Positions 1-12,780 of a stretch of 64,000 nt of DNA are shown here, one piece after another. The DNA lies in assembly GCA_025603075.1 (NCBI GenBank), contig MU626342.1, positions 24,755 to 88,754 of the forward strand, written 5' to 3'. Under the pieces are notes generated by a model. It made no database searches and was not told the DNA's origin. It worked only from the letters and a program-made list of their open reading frames with translations. The translations under genes and the position numbers were made by a program. Source of the stretch: Neoconidiobolus thromboides FSU 785 (Eukaryota; Entomophthoromycota; Entomophthoromycetes; Entomophthorales; Neoconidiobolaceae). Within the stretch, counting starts at the first letter, position 1; each line of letters starts with the position of its first letter.

Positions 1-1
1 A

Positions 2-118
<117 letters not shown>

Positions 119-698
119 GAAAATGAATTAAGCTTTAAAAGGCAAGTAAAGATGAGTCATTTTTGATGTTCTGACCCTTCTTTTATCCACTATAATAATG
201 ATTCCATTTTCCAGGTTTTTTATTTCCTTTATCTGTTTCACTATAATATGTATCGTTTCAACATAAATTTATAATTTAATTTTATCATCTAAAGGAAAGA
301 TATAATTATTAGTTTTCATTTTATATTTAATAGAATTTTTATTATGTAGTTTATTAAGGTTAAAGTAGTTCATATTTTTTTAAATAAAAATTATTATATC
401 CAATGTGTAGTTTATATGTAATGACAAATGTATTAAAATTAATAAAGCTATATAATATTGTTTAATGAAACTATAAAAGAATAAAATACCATATAGTAAT
501 AACTGAAAGTATCATAAATTAATAAAATTTGAACTGACTTTATTTAAACTATGAATAGTCTATAAGCATATAAAAAAATGGAATTGGACAAAAAAAATTA
601 AATACTTGATCTTGATCTTATTAATAATGGCACAAATCTATTCCCTACAAATTCTTAAATATAATAGTTCATATTATTAAACAATTGTGAAATACTAT
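119..698. other. AT-rich spacer between convergent genes
   Basis: About 580 nt of very AT-rich sequence between the end of the HECT gene and the end of the histidine kinase gene. It must hold the 3' ends of both transcripts. I see no ORF, RNA gene or repeat in it. Confidence 0.6.
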
Positions 699-3600
699 TT
701 AATCTTTTTTAACACACTTATTAATACTTGCAATCAACTCATTAAACCTCAACGGTTTGGTTACATAATCATCCATACCAGCACTTATACATTTTTCTCT
801 ATCCCCAATCATGGCGTGCGCAGTCAATGCAATGATGGGAGTATGCATATTGTTTTCCTTTTCATATTCTCGGATTTTTGCTGTTGCTTCAAAACCACCC
901 ATTATAGGCATTTGAACATCCATTAATACAAGGTCATATGTTGATTTTTGAACTGATTGAAATGCTTCTAAGCCATTAGGTACAATTGTAACTTTATGTC
1001 CAAACTTTTCTAAAATACGTACTGCTAGCTTTTGATTTACTATATTATCTTCAGCTAATAAGATCTTGAGTGATTTTTTGATGGATCTTGACGTTTCATT
1101 GGCTAGCATTGAATATGACTCCATAGCTGCATGTAGGGCATTGACCAAGTCTGGGAAGAGTACTGGGAAGTTGATATATCCAGAGATACTAAGCTCCATA
1201 CAAGTTTTCATTACTATGGGTGGCATATTAGGTACTGTTAATACTATAGGTACGTATCTAAGTGAATGTACATCACGAACTTTTTCGATATAAGATAGAT
1301 CATCAACGATTACTGTATCAACAACAGGGTTTGATTTATCTTTTGGATCTGTTTTAAAGCACTTTTTAGCATCTTCAACAGTATGGAAAGTTAAGCTATT
1401 TAGCTTCAAGGAATGGATCATTTCTTTAACTTGATCCATTGCTGGGTGTTTAAGGCTATCAAAGATAGCAATTGTACGATTAAGATAGGGAGTTAATCTA
1501 GATATAGCTAATTCATGTGTAATTTCTGCAATGGTACATGTCATTGTAAAATAAAATTCAGAACCTTGCCCTGCTACACTATGAACCCATAATTCACCTC
1601 CCATTAAAGCAACTAATCTTTTGGAAATAGATAAACCTAACCCAGTCCCACCATACTTTCTAGTAGTGGAACCGTCCGCTTGCTGGAAGGTATCAAAAAT
1701 TAAGTTGATCTTTTCAGAATCAATGCCAATACCAGTATCAGCTACACAGAATAATAATACAACTTGGTCTCCTCGAATTTCTTTGGTTTGCGCAGTAAGT
1801 ACTACTTTACCTTTAGAAGTAAATTTAACTGCATTCCCAATAAGGTTAGTAATGACTTGACGCAATCTTAGTGAGTCTCCAATAAGTTGATCTGGTATAG
1901 ATCCATCAATATCATAAATCAAATCCAATCTCTTTTGACTGGCTTTAACAGCTAAAGTTTTAAGAGCAGAGAATACTGAAGAGCGAATCGAAAATGGGAT
2001 TTGCTCAAGAACTAATTTGTTAGCTTCTATTTTAGATATATCTAAAATATCATCAATAATTGTAAGGAGGGAATTTGCCATGGTTGAAACAATCATTAAA
2101 TTTTCTCTCTGCTGGCGGTTCAATTCGGTTTCTAAAGTAAGGGCAGTCATTCCTATAATGCCATTCATTGGGGTTCTGATTTCATGAGACATATTGGCTA
2201 AAAACTCAGACTTAGCTCTGTTAGCGAGCTCAGCTGCTTCTCTTGCTGCTGTATTCTTTTGAATACTTTCCCTTAAATTATAAACCATTTGATTAATTTT
2301 TGTTTTAAGAGAGTCCATCTCACCGGAAGCTTCCACAGTAATAAAGCGAGTGAAGTCACCATCAGTAGCTGCAGCGGAAATTTGAGCAAACGCCCTAACT
2401 TGCGTGGTCAAATTGTTTGCCATAGTATTCACATTATTAGTAATCTCTTTCCAAGTACCAGATACATCTTTAACTTGTGCTTGAACGCCCAATTTCCCTT
2501 CAGTACCTACTTCCCTTGCAACACGCGTTACTTCAGAAACGAAAGTTCTCAATTGATCCACCATAGTATTGATGGTATTCTTTAAATCAAATATTTCACC
2601 CTCTACCGATACAGTAATCTTTTTGGACAGATCACCTCCAGCTACAGCTTTACATACATTAGCAATATCTCGCACTTGAAGGGTAAGGTTGGCTGCCATA
2701 GTGTTTACGTTATCGGTGAGCTCTTTCCAAGTACCACCAACGTCCTTTACATGCGCTTGACCACCAAGCTTACCTTCAGTACCCACTTCTCTAGCAACCC
2801 TAGTAACTTCGGCTGCAAACATTCTTAATTGGTCCACCATAGAATTAACTGTATTTTTCAACTCCAGAATCTCACCCTTGACATTTACAGTGATTTTCCT
2901 TGAGAGATCTCCGCAAGCTACAGCAGTAGTTACATCTGCAATAGAACGTACTTGACTAGTAAGATTGGCTGCCATAATGTTCACATTATCGGTTAAATCT
3001 TTCCAAGTACCACCAACATCTTTTACTACTGCTTGACCTCCAAGCTTTCCTTCAGTACCCACTTCTAATGACACCCTCGTTACTTCTGTAGCAAATGTCT
3101 GCAGCTGATCTACCATAGTATTTATAGTATTCTTCAAATCCAATATTTCCCCCTTGACATTCACTGTAATTTTCTTTGACAAATCACCCCGGGCTACAGC
3201 TTTTGACACATCAGCAATATCTCGGACTTGAGCTGTTAAATTAGCAGCCATAGTGTTTACATTGTCAGTAAGCTCTTTCCAAGTACCTCCTACACCTTTG
3301 ACATGAGCCTGTACTCCAAGTTTTCCTTCTGTACCTACTTCTCTAGCTACTCTTGTTACTTCTGCTGCAAAAGTTCTTAATCTATCAACCATTGAATTGA
3401 CTGTGGTTTTAAGAAGATGTATCTCCCCTTTAACATCAACAGTAATTTTCTTGGATAAATCACCTTCTGCAACAGCTGTGGTAACTTCTGCAATAGAACG
3501 TACTTGGCCTGTAAGATTGGCTGCCATAATGTTCACATTATCGGTTAAATCTTTCCAAGTACCACCAACATCTTTTACTACTGCTTGACCTCCAAGCTTT

Positions 3601-5247
3601 CCTTCAGTACCCACTTCTAATGATACTCTTGTTACTTCTGTAGCAAAAGTTCTTAATTGGTCCACCATCGTATTAATTGTTTTTTTGAGATCAAGTATTT
3701 CACCTTTAACATCAACTGTAATTTTCTTTGATAAATCACCACGAGCAACTGCTTTAGAAACATTAGCTATATCTCGAACTTGTGCCGTTAAATTTGTTGC
3801 CATAGTATTCACGCTATCTGTTAGAACTTTCCACGTCCCGCCCACTCCATCCACTTCTGCCTGAGCTCCCAGCTTTCCTTCTGTACCTACCTCTCGTGCC
3901 ACTCGAGTTACTTCTGCTGCAAACGTCCTTAATTGGTCAACCATAGTGTTAATAGTTATTTTTAGCTCAAGAATTTCACCTCGCACTGGAACTGTGACTT
4001 TTTTGGATAAATCACCACATGCAACAGCTGTACAAACTGCTGCAATATCACGGACTTGTGCAGTCAAATTAAATGCCATAAGGTTAACATTGTTTGTGAG
4101 ATCTTTCCATGTACCTCCAACATCTTTTACGATAGCTTGTCCGCCCAATTTTCCCTCTGTGCCTACTTCAAGAGAGACACGTGTTACTTCAGTTGCAAAT
4201 GTTTGTAATTGATCAACCATAGTATTAATAGTATCTTTAAGATCCCTGATTTCACCTTTAACATCAACAGTAACTTTCTTTGATAAATCACCACGAGCAA
4301 CTGCTTTAGAAACATCTGCAATATCTCTCACTTGAGCTGTAAGATTTGAAGCCATAGTATTGACATTATCAGTAAGTAATTTCCAAGTTCCTCCTACATC
4401 TATAACTCTGGCTTGAACACCTAATTTTCCTTCAGTACCTACTTCGTGAGCAACTCTAGTTACTTCTGATGCAAAAGAATTTAATTGATCAACCATTCGA
4501 TTTAAAGTATTTTTAAGAACCAAAGTTTCTCCTTTAACGTCTATAGTAATTTTTTTCGATAAATCTCCATGAGCGACAGCAGTACTAATTTCAGCAATTG
4601 CCCTAACCTGTTCCGAGTGATTAATTGACATCAAATTGACGTTTTGTACAATTTCAAGCCATGTTCCTTTTACGTTTCGATCGACTTTAGCCTTTATTCC
4701 CAACTTACCTTCAACACCAGCACCTCTAACAACAGTGTTCAATTGACCAGTAAAGTTTTCTAAGTTTCCAGCTAATGAATTAATAGAGCATTTAAGTTTA
4801 GATAATGGACCTTCTGGAACATCTAAAGTTATTCTTTGGGATAAATCGCCTAGTTCTACAGCTTCAACAACTTTATTACAAGCATCAAAGAAATCAGACT
4901 TTTTCAAACCTTCAAAGTCTACTGATTTATCCATGTCTTTTACTTCTTCTTTGTCAATACTGTTTTCACTTAGCTTTCTTTCTTTTTCTTTTTTCTTTTG
5001 TATATAATTTAAATTTTCAAATGATAAGTACTTGATTAAATAATTAATAATAATATACCTCATAAAGCTTAACCTTTTCTTCTAATTGATTTTGCCTTTC
5101 GATAAGCCTTTGTATAGCAGCTTCAATGCCGCTTGCTTGAGTCGGTTTAACACCAGAAAAGTTGAATAAATCGATGTATTCACCATTTGAATTTGAAATT
5201 GAGGACAATGCCCCGTGCAAGTGGTTCAAATAGCCCACTTCGGTCAT
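699..5247 (-). CDS. Group III hybrid histidine kinase with about nine HAMP repeats (Nik1/Os-1 type)
   Basis: Cytosolic osmosensing-type hybrid histidine kinase that signals through a phosphorelay. Two exons: 5059-5247 (start ATG at 5247, ending in a short coiled coil [15 protein letters not shown]) and 699-4994, joined in phase 0 by a 64-nt intron (GTATAT..CAAAAG); spliced product about 1494 aa. Without this splice the long ORF would begin with intron-encoded residues. The N-terminal two thirds is a tandem array of roughly 92-residue HAMP units, each with GTEGKLG and GDLSKK(I/V)TV motifs; I count nine GTEGKLG-type and ten GDLS-type motifs. Then come the H-box [11 protein letters not shown] (His near residue 1000), the N-box, DTGIGID and GTGLGLS ATP-lid motifs, and a receiver domain with phospho-acceptor Asp in LMDVQMP (near 1421) and the TAHA/TKPL motifs. 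No membrane segment. Fungal group III kinases act upstream of the HOG pathway and are targets of phenylpyrrole and dicarboximide fungicides. Confidence 0.95.
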
Positions 5248-7395
5248 TTATTATCAGTTTACAATTAAAATTAATTTTATATTTTAATTTATTCTATGTC
5301 CAATTTTTCATTTTTACTGTGGTAACTAACGATTTTGCTATGAAATCGTAAACTAACAATAAGCTTTAAACTGACCTCTCATTGGCCAAGTTAAGCGTGC
5401 TTTTGATTAATTCTAAGTCTTCTGAGCTAAGCTTGATTGGGTTTAAATACTCGCATTAAACTATATTATTGGCCTTGAATATAAATTAAGTATTTTCATA
5501 AGTTGGAAATTTTTATTTGAAGTTTAATTAGTTTATCAGCCTGAGGAGATATGACATCGTCTCTCTATTTTTAGATAAATTATAAAGATTCTCTGAGTGA
5601 TTAGTCATTTCATAGATCTAGATCGAAAAACACCAATCAGCACAGGAATCGATCTATAAATCAAGCTACTTTCATATAGTAATAAAGATGTCTTTAAAAT
5701 TGTAAACAGTTATTGTTAATTACTATTTATGATCAGATAATAAATGTCATAAAAAAGATCCTTTTAATATTTGATTAATAATAAAAGTTGTCTATAAATA
5801 TTAGCGTTATGGTTACACGCTAAATTATACAAGTTTAATAAGATACATAGAATAAAAAGCCTATTTTATTTGAATTAAATTGTATTAAGATAACAAAATA
5901 GTAACTACAAATAAAGTTTTTATATTATAAGAAGCTTCTCGTTCAAACAAGGAGTAATATTAAAGGATTTGAAATTAAGTGAAATCACAATAACATTTAA
6001 TCATAAATATAAAATTATTATTATTATAGTGTTTTATAAAGTCACCTTGTTTGAATTATTCTTGATTTCAAGGGCACACACCATTTATAGCTATTCTCTT
6101 TCTAAATCTAACTGTTGTGGAAATGAAAGTTATATAAACAAGAAATTATTTAAGACAACCATAACTTGAAAAATGAAATTGAAATACATTATTGTTTGTT
6201 AGGAAGTATTCTAATTTAACTAATTAATAGGAATTTTAAATATGATATTCTAAGACTTTCACTAAGAAACTTATCAACTAAACCAGAAGATCGAATATAT
6301 CTAAATTAGTGATTAATGAATAAAAGATTAATTAAATATGATTAAATCAATGAGAGAAACGCTATATAAAGAGAAGTAACGAAACTAAAACCCAACAAAG
6401 GCTCTATATGATTGCATGTAAATATGAACATCCACATTTAACAAAAGAACCTTGACTATACAAATTATCTTTAAATAAAGCCAATTAAACTGTTTAAATT
6501 TTATTAAGTAACTTCATATATGCTATAGATTTCTCAAGGAAAAATAAACAAATCCCTGTTTGCAATAGTATACGTTTTTTGTGTCTGAAAATAAAAATTA
6601 CTTATCCAAAAAAAATTATCATACCAATTCTATACTGTTTGAACTTGGGTTTACCTGATAAATTCTTAGCTTATATGAACCTGCCCAATAATTAAATTTC
6701 AAGAATGAAACTATCTTCAAAATCAAAGTTCAATAAAAAATATACGACTCATTATAATTGTACTTAATGTTTTGTTTTGATGTTACAACTTATCAGTATC
6801 TTTAATTATAAAAATTATAAAAATGTAATAAAAATAAAAGTAATAATTATCTCTGGCGCTTTTGTGATTTTGTAATTTAGCTATGATAATTCTGGTATTA
6901 ATAATTTTATTTCATTTTAAATAGCTATTTTATAACCAAATCAATCAATCAGCTTTTTGAGATTATAAATTAATATTTCATAAAAGAAGCCATATATCAA
7001 AACCTACAATATCAAGTTTAAACAATGAATTGTAGAATAATAAAGTTTGGTTATCATATTATCAAGTAAGGCTAAAATAGATTAAATTTTTACTTTCATT
7101 TAATTGTTATTACATCTTGGAAACAATCACTATTTTATAAGACAAACACTATCACTCATAGATCTTCTGGACTAATGAACACACAATAGGACTGTTACTT
7201 ACTGTTACTATTTATCTTTTTTAGAAGCTTTGAAGAATTCCAAACTTTGTTATATCAAATTGATTGCTTTCCCCATTCCCTTCTGATAATCCTTATCTAA
7301 CACTTATGTTCTATTCTTATACATATACAAGTTTAAAAGCTCAGTTAAAATTAAGGACAAAATCTCCCCATTTCACTTTTTTTGTTCATTTATTA
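5248..7395. other. Long AT-rich intergenic region
   Basis: About 2.1 kb upstream of the histidine kinase gene. It should contain that gene's promoter. I see only short, stop-ridden reading frames, no tRNA-like structure and no MITE copy in it. Confidence 0.6.
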
Positions 7396-7507
7396 TGTGA
7401 GGCTGTATTTTTTTAAGAATTTTACCTGCAATTTTACCAATAATTTTTCTGCTCAAATAACGTTTAGAAAATGGAAAAAGTGATAAAATCAAAGAAACAC
7501 ACCCCCA
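7396..7507 (+). repeat. MITE copy 1 (degenerate)
   Basis: Diverged copy of the roughly 100-bp palindromic element described at 28228-28328. The central blocks TTTAAGAATTTTAC, CTCAAATAACG and ATGGAAAAAGTGAT are recognisable; the terminal repeats are eroded (left GGCTGTATTTTT, right ACACCCCCAT). Confidence 0.75.
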
Positions 7508-7839
7508 TGTAGTGTAAATTTTTTCAAACTACAATACTCGATAAAAAAGTTCCAACGAGATATTTTAAAATCAAGTAAAAGCCATATTTTTGTAGTGTTT
7601 GGTGTTTAATTCACAATATTTGCTAAATATCTAATTAAACAAAAGTCGAACTGAGCTTTTAAACTAACTCATATATATGAATTTCGAAATAAAATCCATC
7701 TGAGAACCTGGCTATCTTTAATAATTAATATGACCATTAGTCTCGATTTGATCAATAACTGTTTATTTTATAGCAGCAGTAAAATCTCTGCTTTTATTTT
7801 TAAAATATAAAAAAATAAGCCAAATAAAAAGGATAAGTT

Positions 7840-8560
7840 TATTACTATTGTTGAGACTACCTCAGAATCCTATTGGAGGCTGACCAATTATCCAATATGA
7901 TATCCAAAAAGATATTTGAGTACTTATATCCATTTGAGGTATTTAACGTATGCTTTTTAAGACAATACCTGCTTAAAATCGTACCTAGAGATATTAAATA
8001 CAATTTAATTCATTCAGCTTGTAACGAACATCAATCTGAAAGATTTATAAGCTATACTGTTTCTAAAATAAGATATAAAGAGTATTAATAAAATTCCATT
8101 GGATAAAGTGTAGTATTAATAAAACATATTAACATCAGTGCTACAGAAATAATAAAGTTATTGACTATTTAAATTACTGCCCAGATATTAGATTCTTACA
8201 TTGGATAATTGACTCTATTTATTGCAAGGACATTATTATCAATGATAATTCTATCCAAATACAAAATTACCAAAACTAAAGAAGATGAAGTTAAACTGCT
8301 CTAGCCAAGCCCGGTTATTAAATTAGTTTAATGATTATTTAAATCAGCTCAGAGCCTTTGAACATTGAAGCGATAATATATCAATTGAAGACACAGCTGA
8401 GCAGTTAAATTCAAACAAATCGAGAATGCTTAAAATAGACTGCTGCAGTAGTTTATATTACAATGGGCTCAATATTACTAGGAGGGAATTTAAAAAACCA
8501 AAAGTAACAAATTTGATAAGTTTTAAAACTGTTGCTTTTCATAATGAAAATAATTCAATG
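7840..8560 (+). pseudogene. F-box-like protein relic
   Basis: A reading frame at 7873-8088 contains LSNMISKKIFEYLYPFEVFNV followed by LRQYLLKIVPRDI. The Ile-Phe-x-Tyr-Leu-x-Pro-x-Glu-(Leu/Val) core looks like an F-box (Skp1-binding) helix pair. Downstream to about 8560 there are further coding-like fragments (for example CPDIRFLHWI) broken by stops in all frames. A related relic with a similar F-box segment (MFEQLHPFELFNLRF) is at 61.7-63.2 kb. Both look like dead members of an expanded F-box/LRR family. Assignment rests on one short motif. Confidence 0.45.
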
Positions 8561-8643
8561 TAAACATAAAACAAATTAAAGTAGATTGTTTTACTGCATA
8601 TAATATTTTCTCTGCCTTTTGTTTCTTTCTCTAAATCTCCAAA

Positions 8644-8741
8644 TGGCAATGTATTTTTATGTTTAAGAATTTCACTACCAATTTTTCTGTTCAAATAGCA
8701 CTTAAAAGATGGAAAAAGTGATAAAGCCAAAAAAAACGCCT
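8644..8741 (+). repeat. MITE copy 2 (degenerate)
   Basis: Diverged copy of the MITE family, with GTATTTTTATGTTTAAGAATTTCACTA, CAAATAGCACTTAAAAGATGG and GGAAAAAGTGATAAAGCC in order. Termini are mutated. It lies about 150 bp outside the left edge of the virus-like block. Confidence 0.75.
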
Positions 8742-8870
8742 CTGAAAACTATTATTAAAACAGTTGTAGTTATAAAAAAGGTTTCAAATATTAGTTGTAG
8801 CCTTGATACTCCACCATTGCTATTCATACCTATCATATACTTTAAAAAAGATACGCTCCAGCATAAATGC

Positions 8871-9777
8871 TTAAAAAAATATATTATACTCATTCTGTGT
8901 TACTGACTGCCGTATGTAATGAGAGCTGTTTAACCTTCTTGAAGCCTGTTTGAGTGATTTGCTTATGCCCTCAAGACCCCGATCAAGCTTTCGCTGAATA
9001 TATCCTATGTTTATAATACTCTGTTTAGCGGATCTTAAATGGATATAGAATTCATATGGATCTAAACCCGATAAATAAGGATTGTAACACATGCCAGTGC
9101 TCTTACTACCTGACATCTGTACCCCCACAGATTCTATTATCTGCTTAATGTTAGACTCACTTCCTTTAGTACCACTATCCACTAACAGCTTGCATATATC
9201 CGCAAAGTTATCATAATTCATGTCATAGGATCTAGGAGATAGTCCATGACACAAGTACTCCTCTAAAATGTAGTCCTTAATATTATTGATTAGATCTTTA
9301 CCAAACAATTCTTTATGACTGTTATGATTGACCAGTAGTAGGTGCCATTAAGGTTCTGACCTCATCTATGTATTGTTTTATCTTTGTAACAAAGATATTC
9401 ATCTCATCTCCATCAAAGTCGGCATTGAATATTTTGCATAACTTCGGGTGAAGTTCGATTGTTTTATTCTTATGAAAATAAACTTTAAGATCTAATATAG
9501 ATCCTCTGGTCGAAATAGGCCGGGGGTTGGCTATGACATAATCCTTATCCTTAAGCTTCAGCACTTCTTTAAAAGATTTGGGAAGGCCAATATAAGTCTT
9601 ATCGTGTTCTATACCTGGAGGTATGACTGCACGTCCACAATAACTAACCCTATTGCTTGGACAATAATTTCTATATATACCTTCTTTGCCTTTTACTTTG
9701 TAAGAAGCAATGCCCATACCTAGATGGTGGCTGTTGTTGTTTAAGGATTTGTCATTTAGCTTCTTTAGCTTATACAT
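8871..9777 (-). pseudogene. Virus-like RNA polymerase largest subunit (RPB1 homologue), truncated
   Basis: Two overlapping-strand pieces in different frames. The first (9777 down to 9322) carries the catalytic loop IFNADFDGDEMNIFV, whose three Asp residues bind the active-site magnesium, preceded by a KGKEGIYRNYCPSNRV segment equivalent to the switch/active-centre approach. A one-base shift near 9310-9320 leads to the second piece (9308 down to 8871), with GTKGSESNIKQIIESVGVQ (funnel) and NPYLSGLDPYEFYIH...GYIQRKLDRGLEGI (bridge helix region). The clamp N-terminus and the whole C-terminal third are missing: about 300 of the more than 1200 residues usual for the family. The left end fades into AT-rich host-like DNA near 8.9 kb. 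It sits head to head with the second-subunit pseudogene, 50-60 nt apart. Family level is secure; NCLDV-like origin is inferred from the neighbours. Confidence 0.85.
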
Positions 9778-9829
9778 AACAATTGAATTGAATTATATAA
9801 CCTACAAAAGAAATATTAGTTTCAATAGT
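9778..9829. promoter_or_regulatory. Divergent promoter region between the two RNA polymerase subunit pseudogenes
   Basis: A 52-nt AT-rich gap separates the leftward largest-subunit frame (start 9777) from the rightward frame starting at ATG 9830. It contains AATTGAATTGAA at 9781-9792, similar to the AATTGAAGA word found upstream of four other genes of the block. Promoter function is inference. Confidence 0.4.
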
Positions 9830-12094
9830 ATGGAGGAAGATTGGTATTGTTCATTGAGAAAGCACATCCTTGAAAAATTAAATATCCCAAGCAAAGAATA
9901 TAAGGAATTCAGTAACTACGAAGAAGCAAAGGATTATTTATTCGGGAGCTTTACATAGATATGGAGAAATGATATCCAAAACATATTTTATGATGTAATT
10001 CATAAAGAGTTGAAGTATTGCAACAATTCCAAAGGATATAGTATCTATAGTTTCAATTAAAGACCAGATCTCTCGACGAAGGCGTCACAACATGTACAAA
10101 ATGTCTAAAGTCCAATATTATACAATAATCGATAGTTTACCGTTCTATGTAAAACATGAAAATGAAGTTGTTTTTGAGTTTAGGCAATATACTTGGAAAG
10201 GATATCCACTTAACAACCCTTCCAAAGACATCAATATAGTTGGCAGGATTGTATCTAACAAATCAACCTATGAATTTAAGAACAAAGCTATCTTTATCGA
10301 TGGTAAAAACATCAGAGATAATTATGATCTTAAAAATAACCCATGGTTCAGGAAGAATACACCATAGTATTATAGGATGCTGAATATATGTGGTGAAAAT
10401 GGAGGTGAGGTGCCATCTCATCTGCTGCTTTACATCATATTCAAATTTTCAAATGATATATTTGACGATATATATCACCTTAGATTCAAAAGAGTCTATC
10501 GGACAAAAGAACATACTTTATTATCCAAAAGGTCTTTGGTTGGTATATATACTCATGTTAACAAGATGAGGATGGACATTGATCCCAACAGTAAAATATT
10601 AGCTATAGGAGATGTACATCCATCATATAGAGGCTTTGTATGTATAACTGACACATAAGGTGGTAAGAATATAGGACTTATAAAGGCATTACCCAAAGAT
10701 GTCTTCGTATCCGGTGAACCATACAATTGCTATTATAAGGAAGTCATCAATCTATTAAAGGAGTGTATTGTTCAGCTATCATGCAACACCATTATTGTGT
10801 TCTATAATTCAATGGTGGTAGGACACATCCCTTACATGCCATTATCACTACATATTATTGGTATTTTTAATATAATGCTTTTACCCTATGTATCAAAAAC
10901 AAATATATCGGTGGTTGTTATTACTGATGGGCCAGAAAGATATACGCGCAAGTTACCCCATGGAAGAATCAAGTTCGTAGATGAGGCTACTGAAGACGAT
11001 ATCAATAAGTTTGATGTTTATAATCCTTTATGTCCCACCGACAATCTTATATCCTATGTCAATCATAACTGAGCAGCGAGGGTTACATTTGGCATCAGTA
11101 TCCAGAAGCAGGCATTATCTCTGCCGTTCAAGATCCATGATATTGAATAAATAAGAGAAGATTGATATGTCCCCACATGTTAAGCCCCAACGATCAAGGC
11201 GCCATTGACAGGCATATTTCCTTACAATGGGATCAACCTTAAATGTAAGATTGCATTCTATAAGAAGCTAAACATAGAAGATGCTATTGTGATGAGTGAT
11301 AAGGCAGCAGAAAGATTCACAAGCTATAGATATCTATGTGTCAAGCAAAGTTACGACCATCTTATCAGAACATCATTAAATGAAATGTTCGATGAGAATA
11401 ATGTGATACGCGTAGGAGATAAAGTAACCAAAGGAAGCAGTTTGGCCGCCATCTATGTATCAGGTAAAACGCTATGTGTGACAAATATCATTTCAAAGCA
11501 TTCTGGGGAAGTGACCAATATATCAAATTCAGATAAAGTATCGGTGATAAGGATAAAATAAAACATATTTATTCAAGTAGGAGATAAAGCTACTTCTCTA
11601 GATGCCCAAAAAAGTTTCGTTGGAGCCATTGTAGACCATAAGGAACTTTATGATGTGTTCAAAGAATAGGTTGACATTTTTATCAATTCATGTGCCATAT
11701 CAAGTCGTATGGCCATGGGGCAATTGATGGAAATAAAAGATAAAACGGTTATTGTTATTACCAAGCATCGAGTCATCAAGTGGGGGACAAGTCGTATATA
11801 GTGGCAGAACCAACAAAGAATTACATATCCCATAGTTTAGTCACAGGAAAGTCTTTTGGAGCAAGCTTTAGATTGGGTGAGATGGAGAAGGACTGTATCA
11901 TCGCCTATGGGTCAGAACACTCGTTATTAGAACTATTTATAAGCAGTTCTGATTTGACAGATGTCTGTGTTTATAAGAGTTGCGATTACTTGATAGCATA
12001 TAGTAATAACTATCCAGGGCCATGTAAGATATGTGGTAATGAAACAAAGAAGATATGCTTATCTTATTCATCCAAGATGGCTTCATGGTTTTGA
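9830..12094 (+). pseudogene. Virus-like RNA polymerase second subunit (RPB2 homologue), multiply broken
   Basis: One gene in several frames. From 10092 to 11561 the same frame is kept but interrupted by TAG at 10365, TAA at 10656, TGA at 11070 and further stops near 11150-11185; frameshifts separate it from the N-terminal piece (9830-9958) and the C-terminal piece (11780-12094). Diagnostic segments are GGKNIGLIK just after the 10656 stop, ITDGPERYTRKL, the catalytic-domain NIEDAIVMSDKAAERF (11277-11324) and FRLGEMEKDCIIAYG near the C-terminus, followed by a zinc ribbon half CKICG. All are in the order expected for multi-subunit RNA polymerase beta-type subunits. It would have formed the polymerase core with the neighbouring largest subunit. 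Stops of all three types show it is dead. Confidence 0.88.
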
Positions 12095-12142
12095 CAAAAG
12101 ATAATACTGGGCTATGTATAAACGAGTTCATCTGATTAGAAT

Positions 12143-12153
12143 AAAAAAGACTT
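12143..12153 (+). promoter_or_regulatory. AAAAAAGACTT motif upstream of a viral start codon
   Basis: AAAAAAGACTT lies 11 nt upstream of ATG at 12165 (ATGAATAAC). The same word, with similar spacing to an ATGAATAAC, recurs at 19546-19556. It may be a promoter or 5' leader element of the replicon; function is not shown by the sequence. Confidence 0.3.
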
Positions 12154-12164
12154 AGTAGGATAAG

Positions 12165-12780
12165 ATGAATAACACAATCACATTATTAGCCAAAGACATC
12201 GATATTACTAAGTTATCTTTAGGGTAGAAAGGAAACCCCATCCCCATTGATATAGGTGGCGGTATAGAATACATCGATGTGTTTTATGATAATAAACATC
12301 TGATCATCAAAACAGACACACCATGCATTATGAAATGTGAATTTCAGGTCTACAATGCTAAAATGGGTTTGTTAAGGATACAGAGAATCAAACAAAGAAT
12401 CTAAAATTTTCCATTAAAGGTATGGAGCAGATATCAGAGATAGACAAAAGGGTCTCAGATCTTCTTTTTTCCATTGGATCAAAAGGCAAGAAGATCTACA
12501 TGAGAATAAGCAATGAATGAATACCCTGTAAACCATGTCTTCGTAATGATGAGGTGACAACTAACTTTTATACTCACTCGGAAGATATCTCGTGGAAGGA
12601 TTGTTTATCACATACCATCATAGCCATACCAGTAGTGATATACTAAACTATCATGATAAGAAACTGTCAGGCCACCTCCAGAATGATGCTTTATAGCTGT
12701 ATTATCAAACTCAATGATGCCAAGTCCGTGTTTGATGATGATGAGATACAAAGAGCATTCATGACATTAAATCTCCATTA
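12165..12780 (+). pseudogene. Unrecognised virus-block gene, broken
   Basis: Starts at ATG 12165 (MNNTITLLAKDIDITKL) and shows coding-like sequence to TAA at 12778-12780, with an in-frame TAG near 12220, a frameshift near 12405, TGA near 12518 and TAA near 12644. Readable parts include IEYIDVFYDNKHLIIKTDTP and KPCLRNDEVTTNFYTHSED. I do not recognise the family. Position between polymerase and helicase genes and a size near 200 residues would fit a small DNA-binding or transcription protein, but nothing in the sequence proves this. Base composition matches the rest of the block. It converges on the leftward gene at 12.88-13.66 kb. Confidence 0.5.

Noticed and set aside
687-4212. Plus-strand open frames across the histidine kinase gene
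   Set aside because: They are antisense shadows of the HAMP-repeat coding sequence.
8871-8900. Terminal inverted repeats or target-site duplication at the edges of the virus-like block
   Set aside because: Compared by eye, the left (about 8.9 kb) and right (about 27.74 kb) edges share no clear direct or inverted sequence; exact edges are uncertain.
9830-12094. Alternative genetic code or programmed readthrough to explain stops in the RNA polymerase subunit genes
   Set aside because: Stops of all three types plus several frameshifts occur in the same genes, and host genes nearby use the standard code. Pseudogene decay is simpler.
12165-12780. Single-strand DNA-binding protein
   Set aside because: Position and size would fit, but no sequence feature supports it.
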